Shown in pieces: positions 6,224 through 11,481 of a stretch of 11,481 bases of DNA (its first letter is position 1; each line of letters opens with the position of its first letter). Both the position numbers and the translations under genes were made by a program. Below the pieces are notes generated by a model that was not told where the DNA came from, made no database searches, and saw only the letters and a list, made by a program, of their open reading frames with translations. This stretch comes from Phycisphaeraceae bacterium (GTDB taxonomy: Bacteria; Planctomycetota; Phycisphaerae; Phycisphaerales; UBA1924): assembly GCA_009827205.1 (NCBI GenBank), contig WUAK01000067.1, forward strand, positions 1 through 11,481, in the 5' to 3' direction.

Positions 6224-6901
6224 TTAGACAAACATCCCGATCGTCGCGTCGTGACCTTCGAGATAATCGTGGCGCAGCGCGATCTTGCTGGCAGTCTTTG
6301 AGAGCTGTTGGAAGACGGCTAGTGTGTTGAAGCGCTTGGCCGGGCCTGTATCGCCCGAGGGCGGTTCGCGGACAAGGTCGCTCAGGAAGTTGAACACGAC
6401 GCCGCCCGAGCTCAGCGCCTTGTACGCGCTCGTGATGACGCGCACCGCGTGATCCTGCTCGAACGTGTTGAGCGATCCGCTAAACATGATCAGCTCGACG
6501 CCCCGATTCTTGACGATGGTGTCGAAGATCGCGGAGTCCGCCGCAAAGTCGCTCTCGATGATCTCGGCTTCAGGGAGCTTCTCGTCGGCGATGCGTTTCC
6601 TGCTCGCCTCGGCGAGGCCCGTCACGCCCTCGACTCCGACGTACTTGCCGTACTCGACGTCGTGGTCGTTGAGCCATTTGCACAGATCCGCGGTGCCCGA
6701 GCCCATATCGGCAATGACTCGTCCGGCGAGCTTGTCGAGGCTCGCCGGCGCGTCGGGCTTGTCGAGCCCGGCGGAAGCGACCTCGCACAAGACCTGAAAC
6801 CGCTTGAGCTGGTAGTCCTTGTTGCGCCAGAGCAGCGACTCGAAGCCCGCGCCGGATTCTTCGACGGCTTCTTCGTAGGGCCTCAGGTAATCGGCGCTCA
6901 T
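6224..6901 (-). CDS. Class I SAM-dependent methyltransferase, substrate unknown
   Basis: The chosen start (ATG at 6901) gives 225 residues and leaves a 10-nt gap after the PfkB kinase stop. An earlier in-frame ATG at 6937 would add 12 residues and overlap the kinase gene by 26 nt; no well-placed Shine-Dalgarno supports either. The Rossmann-fold SAM motif I is VIADMGSGTADLCKWL (residues 62-77). Motif II ends with Glu91 (KYVGVEGV), the position that usually binds the ribose hydroxyls. AEIIESDFA (112-120) fits motif III and GVELIMFSGSLNTF (134-147) fits motif IV. The N-terminal YLRPYEEAVEESG and KDYQLKRFQVLCEV stretches are probably the substrate cap. I cannot assign the substrate. It is the last gene of a minus-strand trio with DUF1272 and PfkB kinase genes. 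Confidence 0.82.
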   Translation of the reverse strand: MSADYLRPYEEAVEESGAGFESLLWRNKDYQLKRFQVLCEVASAGLDKPDAPASLDKLAGRVIADMGSGTADLCKWLNDHDVEYGKYVGVEGVTGLAEASRKRIADEKLPEAEIIESDFAADSAIFDTIVKNRGVELIMFSGSLNTFEQDHAVRVITSAYKALSSGGVVFNFLSDLVREPPSGDTGPAKRFNTLAVFQQLSKTASKIALRHDYLEGHDATIGMFV

Positions 6902-6911
6902 GGTCGGGTAC

Positions 6912-7847
6912 TCAGTGCACGCGGAGCATGCGGGCAAACTCGTCGAATCGCTCCGCGAGATCCGCGGTGCTGATGCTCGCCAGTCGTTCGAGCGAGAAAG
7001 TCTCGATGGTGAAGCTTGCCATGACCGTGCCGTGCGCGAGCGCGGCTTTGAGCCGGTCGAGTGTGAAATCGGGTTCGCCCCCGTGGTCGTGGGCGAGGTA
7101 GCCCATCATGCCGCCAGCGAAGCTGTCGCCCGCGCCGGTCGGATCGATGACCTTCTCGGCGGGGTACGCGGGCAGAGATCCGATGCCGATGCCTTCGTTG
7201 TCACGCATGACGAAGAGGCAGCCGTGCTCCCCCTTCTTGACGACGACAAAGCTCGGGCCCATGTCGAGGATGTGCTTGGCCGCGGCAACCGTGTTCTGGT
7301 GACCGGTCAGCAGCTGGGCCTCGTCGAAGTTCAGGACGAGACCGTCGACCTTGCTCACGAGAATCTTCAGATCGTCGAGAGCGATGTTGATCCAGAGGTC
7401 CATCGTGTCCGCGACGGCGAGCTTCCGGTTCGGGAGTTGCTCGAGCATGCCGAGCTGAACCGCGGGGTGCCCGTTGGCCAGGAAGACATACTGCGCGTCT
7501 TTGTACTCATCGGGCACCGCGGGGGGTGCTTCTTCGAGCACGTTCAGATCCGTGAACGTGGTGTCGCGGTGGTCCATGTTGTCGTGGTACTTGCCGCCCC
7601 AACGGAAGGTCTTGGAGCCGCTGCGGATCTCGAGACCTTGTCGGTCGATGTTGGCGAAGCCGTCGAGCGTGTCGCGGTACTCCTGCGGGAAGTCGTCACC
7701 GACGGCGGCGACCATGTTGACCTTGCCGTGGTGCTGGGCCGCGGCTGAGAAGTACGCACACGAACCGCCGAGGATGTCCTCACGGGTCTCGCCCGAGGGG
7801 GTTTCGACGGTATCGATTCCGATCGTTCCGGTGACAATTAAGCTCAT
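6912..7847 (-). CDS. PfkB-family sugar or nucleoside kinase
   Basis: This 311-residue protein is a ribokinase/PfkB-fold kinase, which transfers phosphate from ATP to a sugar or nucleoside hydroxyl in the cytoplasm. The N-terminal motif is ILGGSCAYFSAAAQHHG (residues 25-41), matching PfkB signature 1. NFDE (173-176) is the N-x-x-E metal-binding motif. DPTGAGDSFAGG (235-246) is signature 2, with Asp241 as catalytic base and the GAGD anion hole. Length is typical. The lid region (FRWGGKYHDNMDHRDTTFTD, about 81-100) might help place it in a subgroup, but I cannot tell ribokinase-like from adenosine kinase-like substrates. Its ATG lies 15 nt after the DUF1272 stop and no Shine-Dalgarno is visible, which suggests translation coupled within the operon. 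The methyltransferase start follows 10 nt after its stop. Confidence 0.92.
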   Translation of the reverse strand: MSLIVTGTIGIDTVETPSGETREDILGGSCAYFSAAAQHHGKVNMVAAVGDDFPQEYRDTLDGFANIDRQGLEIRSGSKTFRWGGKYHDNMDHRDTTFTDLNVLEEAPPAVPDEYKDAQYVFLANGHPAVQLGMLEQLPNRKLAVADTMDLWINIALDDLKILVSKVDGLVLNFDEAQLLTGHQNTVAAAKHILDMGPSFVVVKKGEHGCLFVMRDNEGIGIGSLPAYPAEKVIDPTGAGDSFAGGMMGYLAHDHGGEPDFTLDRLKAALAHGTVMASFTIETFSLERLASISTADLAERFDEFARMLRVH

Positions 7848-7862
7848 GGCTGAGTGTAGGTC

Positions 7863-8057
7863 TCAGCGCGACTGATTTTCTGGAGTCGCCCTTTTGGGTC
7901 TGCTGACCAGTTCGCCTCCGCAGTTGGGGCAGACATGGCGCATTTCATCGGTGCAGCTGACGCAGAACGTGCACTCGTAAGAACAGATGTAGGCATCATC
8001 TCCGTGCCCGAGCCTCACCTCGCAACGCTCACATTTGTCTTTCATTTCGAGTGCCAC
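7863..8057 (-). CDS. DUF1272-family small zinc protein
   Basis: The product has 64 residues and matches the DUF1272 pattern: MALEM start, YICSYECTFCVSC centre and CPNCGGELVSRPKR end. Eight cysteines (C9, C12, C25, C29, C32, C35, C43, C46) could bind two zinc ions. The family has no established function that I know of. The start is a GTG: GAGGT on the minus strand (8063-8067) ends 5 nt upstream, and the MALEM opening is typical of the family. The internal ATG at codon 5 would lose that opening. It is the first gene of the trio with the kinase and methyltransferase, and lies head-to-head with the zinc-ribbon membrane gene at 8138, 80 nt apart. Confidence 0.88.
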   Translation of the reverse strand: MALEMKDKCERCEVRLGHGDDAYICSYECTFCVSCTDEMRHVCPNCGGELVSRPKRATPENQSR

Positions 8058-8062
8058 GCGAC

Positions 8063-8067
8063 ACCTC
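8063..8067 (-). promoter_or_regulatory. Shine-Dalgarno GAGGT for the GTG start of the DUF1272 gene
   Basis: On the minus strand GAGGT ends 5 nt before the GTG at 8057. It supports a GTG start for this gene rather than the ATG four codons later. Confidence 0.55.
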
Positions 8068-8137
8068 GCAGCCGTTCACAGAATGCAAGAAACTCACTCT
8101 GAATCCCAAGAAGAGTACGGATCGGGGGATTCACTTT

Positions 8138-8668
8138 ATGAGTACCACTATACCACCGGGCCCATGCCCGGAGTGCGGCAAGTCGCTCCGGATGGGGCAG
8201 TCAACGTGTGTCGTTTGCGGGTTCGACCGTATGCGGGGTGTGAACATCCACGACAAGCCGCCGAGGCCCGCGCTCTGGCGATATGTCCTCTGCACACCGA
8301 TCGGTTTCATGGTGTCGATGAGCCTGCTGGCGTGGCTGCTCGCACTGATTGCGCACGGCAACCCGTCACTCAGCAGGATGTTCTTTGCTGCTACTACGGT
8401 CGTCGTCATGATCTCGGTTGTGTTGGCAGTGAAATCAGCCGCGGCGGATCCGCCTGGTTTCTGGCAGTTCTACTCGGACTGGGCACGTGACATGTACGCG
8501 TGGGATCTGTATCTGGGTAAGAAAGGAGCCGTCGGTATGCAGGCGCTCACGGTCATCAGCGCCGTGCTGATCGGTCTGTGCATCTGGCTTGAAACCGGGT
8601 TGCGTGAAAGCGAGAGGCTCATCGGCCCCACACTCGGATTCGAGATCACGCAGGTCGATGACGAGTAA
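8138..8668 (+). CDS. Zinc-ribbon membrane protein with three helices, 176 residues, unknown function
   Basis: The start at ATG 8138 has a GGGGGA run 8 nt upstream; the frame is open further back to 8051, but the cysteine module begins right after this ATG. An N-terminal four-cysteine ribbon comes first: C10-x2-C13 (GPCPECGKS) and C24-x2-C27 (STCVVCGFDR). A proline-rich linker follows. Three hydrophobic helices are visible: about 49-73 (TPIGFMVSMSLLAWLLALIAH), about 80-100 (MFFAATTVVVMISVVLAVKS) and about 133-152 (GMQALTVISAVLIGLCIWL). The hydrophilic loop between helices 2 and 3 is aromatic-rich (GFWQFYSDWARDMYAWDLYLG). I recognise no family; many planctomycete membrane proteins carry an N-terminal ribbon of this kind. 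Its TAA abuts the stop of the convergent MCE gene with no gap, and it is divergent from the DUF1272 gene. Confidence 0.8.
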   Translation: MSTTIPPGPCPECGKSLRMGQSTCVVCGFDRMRGVNIHDKPPRPALWRYVLCTPIGFMVSMSLLAWLLALIAHGNPSLSRMFFAATTVVVMISVVLAVKSAAADPPGFWQFYSDWARDMYAWDLYLGKKGAVGMQALTVISAVLIGLCIWLETGLRESERLIGPTLGFEITQVDDE

Positions 8669-9547
8669 TCACTCAGCGCTAATGTCGATCTCGGGTTTCC
8701 AGTTGAGCCAGTCGTTGTCCACGCTCGTCTCGAGCTCGAACTCGTGACCCGGTACGACAGGGTCGCCCGCTTTGGTCGGCGTTGCGAACCCGATCGCGCC
8801 GCGGAGAACGGAATCGAGCGAGCCCGCAGCGACCGAGAGCCCGCGGAAGATGCCGAAATCCACGCCCACGCCGCCCGCGTCCCAGAATCGCGTGTTGTCG
8901 CGGATGAGCGGCGCGTACCTCGACTCGACGACGGCTTCGATCTCGACGTGCACCGCGTTGTCCGCGAGCTTGATACCCGTGACCTGACCGACCGGGATGT
9001 TGCGGTAGAGCAGCGCCGACCCGACCGAAATCGCGCCCGCCGAGCGCGCCTGCAGACGAACCGGGAGGCCCGCGTCTTCCAAGTTGGCTGATGCGCGGAC
9101 GGACTCGCTGAGTCCCTCGAATGCGCGTTTGCGCGAGCCGGGCTCGTCGCCCGTGCGGACCGCGATGTACCTCGGGCCCAGAATCGTCTCCAGGCCTGTC
9201 ACACGATCGAGACTCACCTCGGGGCGCACGATCCAGAAGCTCGTGCCCTCAACCGCGAGCCCCTCTGCGTGCGGCGCGAGCTCCGCGACGACGACGACGT
9301 TCTCGAGGTTTTTGTCGAGCTGAACCGTCCGCACGACACCCACGCGCAGGCCGCGGTGGATCAGGTCCGCGCCGGGCTCGAGACCAGAGGCGTCGGCGAA
9401 CGTGATCGTGATACGCGGCCCGCGCTCGGCGTGCGCCTGAACAAACAGCACGCCGACGATCGCCGCCAGCGCGACGAAAGGCAGCACCCAGAGCAGGCTT
9501 GCCCGCTTTGGCGCTTTCTCGACCTTGGCTTTGGGGGTCTGGCTCAC
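8669..9547 (-). CDS. MCE/MlaD-domain protein, PqiB-like, with two MCE domains
   Basis: The start is a GTG at 9547, preceded by GGAGG with 7 nt spacing, giving 292 residues. A basic N-terminus (KAKVEKAPKR) and one membrane helix (residues about 18-38, LLWVLPFVALAAIVGVLFVQ) anchor it in the inner membrane facing the periplasm. Two MCE domains follow: about 45-133 (ITITFADASGLEPG, HRGLRVGVVRTV) and about 161-255 (PVRLQARSAGAISVG, YRNIPVGQVTGIKL). MCE proteins form hexameric rings or tubes that carry lipids between membranes. E. coli PqiB has three MCE domains and about 546 residues plus a coiled-coil needle, so this one is reduced; the short tail after the second domain (to about 292) is not an obvious coiled coil. 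The gene overlaps the PqiA-like gene by 4 nt (GTGA), which supports coupled translation and a joint complex. No PqiC-like lipoprotein gene follows within the window. Confidence 0.9.
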   Translation of the reverse strand: MSQTPKAKVEKAPKRASLLWVLPFVALAAIVGVLFVQAHAERGPRITITFADASGLEPGADLIHRGLRVGVVRTVQLDKNLENVVVVAELAPHAEGLAVEGTSFWIVRPEVSLDRVTGLETILGPRYIAVRTGDEPGSRKRAFEGLSESVRASANLEDAGLPVRLQARSAGAISVGSALLYRNIPVGQVTGIKLADNAVHVEIEAVVESRYAPLIRDNTRFWDAGGVGVDFGIFRGLSVAAGSLDSVLRGAIGFATPTKAGDPVVPGHEFELETSVDNDWLNWKPEIDISAE

Positions 9548-10137
9548 TCGGCTTCCTCCCAGATCGCGTGCGGATCGAACGAGATCGACGCGAGCATACT
9601 CAAGACAACAACCAGCCCGAACACCGCAACGCCCGGTCCCGGAGTGACATGCACGAGATCCCCAAGCTTGACCGCCGCGACAAGCACTGCGACCAGAAGC
9701 ACATCCAGCATCCCCCACCGCCCGATGAACTCTACGACGTGGTAGGTCATCGACTTTGCCGTGCACGAGAGCCGGCGTCCGCCGTAGCTGAGCACGAAGA
9801 GCGCGGCGAGCTTGGCGATCGGCGCCGCGATCGAGAAAAAGAAGATCGTCAACCCCACCACATAGTGGCGCTCGGCGAGCAGCCCGATCGTGCCCGACCA
9901 GATCGACGCGATGGACTCGTGACCGAGGCGCGAGAGCGTCATGACGGGGAGCGTGATCGCGGGGATGTAGAGCACGAGAGCCGCGGCGGCGAGCGCAGCG
10001 GTCCGGCTCTCGGCCGCCGGGTGCGACCCGTGCCTGATCACACTCCCGCAGCGCGTGCACCGAGCGACGTGGCGCTCGGGGACGAGTGGGACGTCGTGGA
10101 CAAGGCCGCAGGTTGAGCAGGCACGGTGGCTGGTCAT
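9544..10137 (-). CDS. PqiA-like membrane protein, single module (LetA/PqiA family)
   Basis: This 197-residue protein begins with a zinc ribbon: C7-x2-C10 (RACSTCGLVHDVP) and C27-x2-C30 (ARCTRCGSVI). Four membrane helices follow at about 47-66, 92-118, 143-159 and 168-187. The family signature GRWGMLDVLLVAVLVAAVKLG (residues 139 on, starting G-R-W) leads the third helix. E. coli PqiA has two such ribbon-plus-helices modules in about 417 residues; this protein has only one. It presumably sits in the inner membrane as partner of the MCE protein encoded next, helping load or release lipid. The ATG at 10137 lies 31 nt after the glnS stop and no Shine-Dalgarno is visible, so it may be read from the glnS transcript. 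Its TGA overlaps the next gene's GTG. Confidence 0.9.
   Translation of the reverse strand: MTSHRACSTCGLVHDVPLVPERHVARCTRCGSVIRHGSHPAAESRTAALAAAALVLYIPAITLPVMTLSRLGHESIASIWSGTIGLLAERHYVVGLTIFFFSIAAPIAKLAALFVLSYGGRRLSCTAKSMTYHVVEFIGRWGMLDVLLVAVLVAAVKLGDLVHVTPGPGVAVFGLVVVLSMLASISFDPHAIWEEAE
9555..9559 (-). promoter_or_regulatory. Shine-Dalgarno GGAGG for the GTG start of the MCE gene
   Basis: On the minus strand GGAGG lies inside the end of the PqiA-like gene, 7 nt before the GTG at 9547. It fixes that GTG as the start; the longer open frame up to 10060 is then an antiparallel-free extension inside the PqiA-like gene and not real. Confidence 0.75.
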
Positions 10138-10168
10138 GGCGACCGGAGTTTATCGGATTCCGGGTGCC

Positions 10169-11481
<1,313 letters not shown>

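Noticed and set aside
6902..6937. Earlier ATG for the methyltransferase at 6937
   Set aside because: It would overlap the kinase gene by 26 nt and has no well-spaced ribosome site; the ATG at 6901 fits the operon gap. Not fully excluded.
6900..7748. A 282-codon plus-strand frame over the PfkB kinase gene
   Set aside because: It is opposite the kinase with both signature motifs, and its residues are repetitive Arg/Val/Glu-rich shadow sequence.
9548..10060. Extension of the MCE frame upstream of 9547
   Set aside because: It overlaps the PqiA-like gene in another frame; the GGAGG and GTG at 9547 mark the true start.

Overview
The window is ordinary, gene-dense, GC-rich bacterial chromosome, with about 98 percent of it inside genes. 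No mobile element, CRISPR array, rRNA or tRNA gene is visible. The lineage looks like a Planctomycetes bacterium, perhaps Phycisphaerae. This is an inference from the CarB C-terminal wording, a glutaminyl-tRNA synthetase, a DUF1272 protein, a Deg9/Deg2-type protease, mixed Shine-Dalgarno and SD-less starts, and GTG/TTG starts. No marker gene proves it.

Layout from left to right. (1) The 3' part of carB (+) is followed 26 nt later by a 42-residue membrane peptide with a perfect Shine-Dalgarno. (2) A PAPS-type sulfotransferase (-) ends tail-to-tail with that peptide. It diverges from a small membrane-anchored zinc-ribbon protein (+, TTG start) that has a well-formed sigma70-type promoter. (3) A minus-strand pair encodes a class I glutamine amidotransferase and, 4 nt downstream, an HhH-GPD DNA glycosylase. 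(4) Divergent from this pair is a secreted Deg-type serine protease with two C-terminal PDZ-like domains. (5) A minus-strand trio encodes a DUF1272 zinc protein, a PfkB-family kinase and a SAM-dependent methyltransferase, with gaps of 15 and 10 nt. (6) A second zinc-ribbon membrane protein (+) lies divergent from the trio. (7) A minus-strand group runs glnS (5' part beyond the window), a single-module PqiA-like membrane protein, and a PqiB-like protein with two MCE domains. The last two overlap by 4 nt.

How the genes work together. The carB and glnS ends are housekeeping. The PqiA/PqiB pair is probably a minimal lipid-transport bridge of the cell envelope, and the Deg protease is probably envelope quality control. 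The amidotransferase-glycosylase pair and the DUF1272-kinase-methyltransferase trio are co-transcribed sets with no obvious shared pathway.

I do not see a clear new defence or mobile system. The best candidates for something undescribed are the amidotransferase-glycosylase pair, the reduced Pqi-type transporter, and the two orphan membrane zinc-ribbon proteins. Convergent genes are separated by only 0 to 11 nt with no visible hairpin-plus-T terminator. No gap between genes is longer than about 125 nt.
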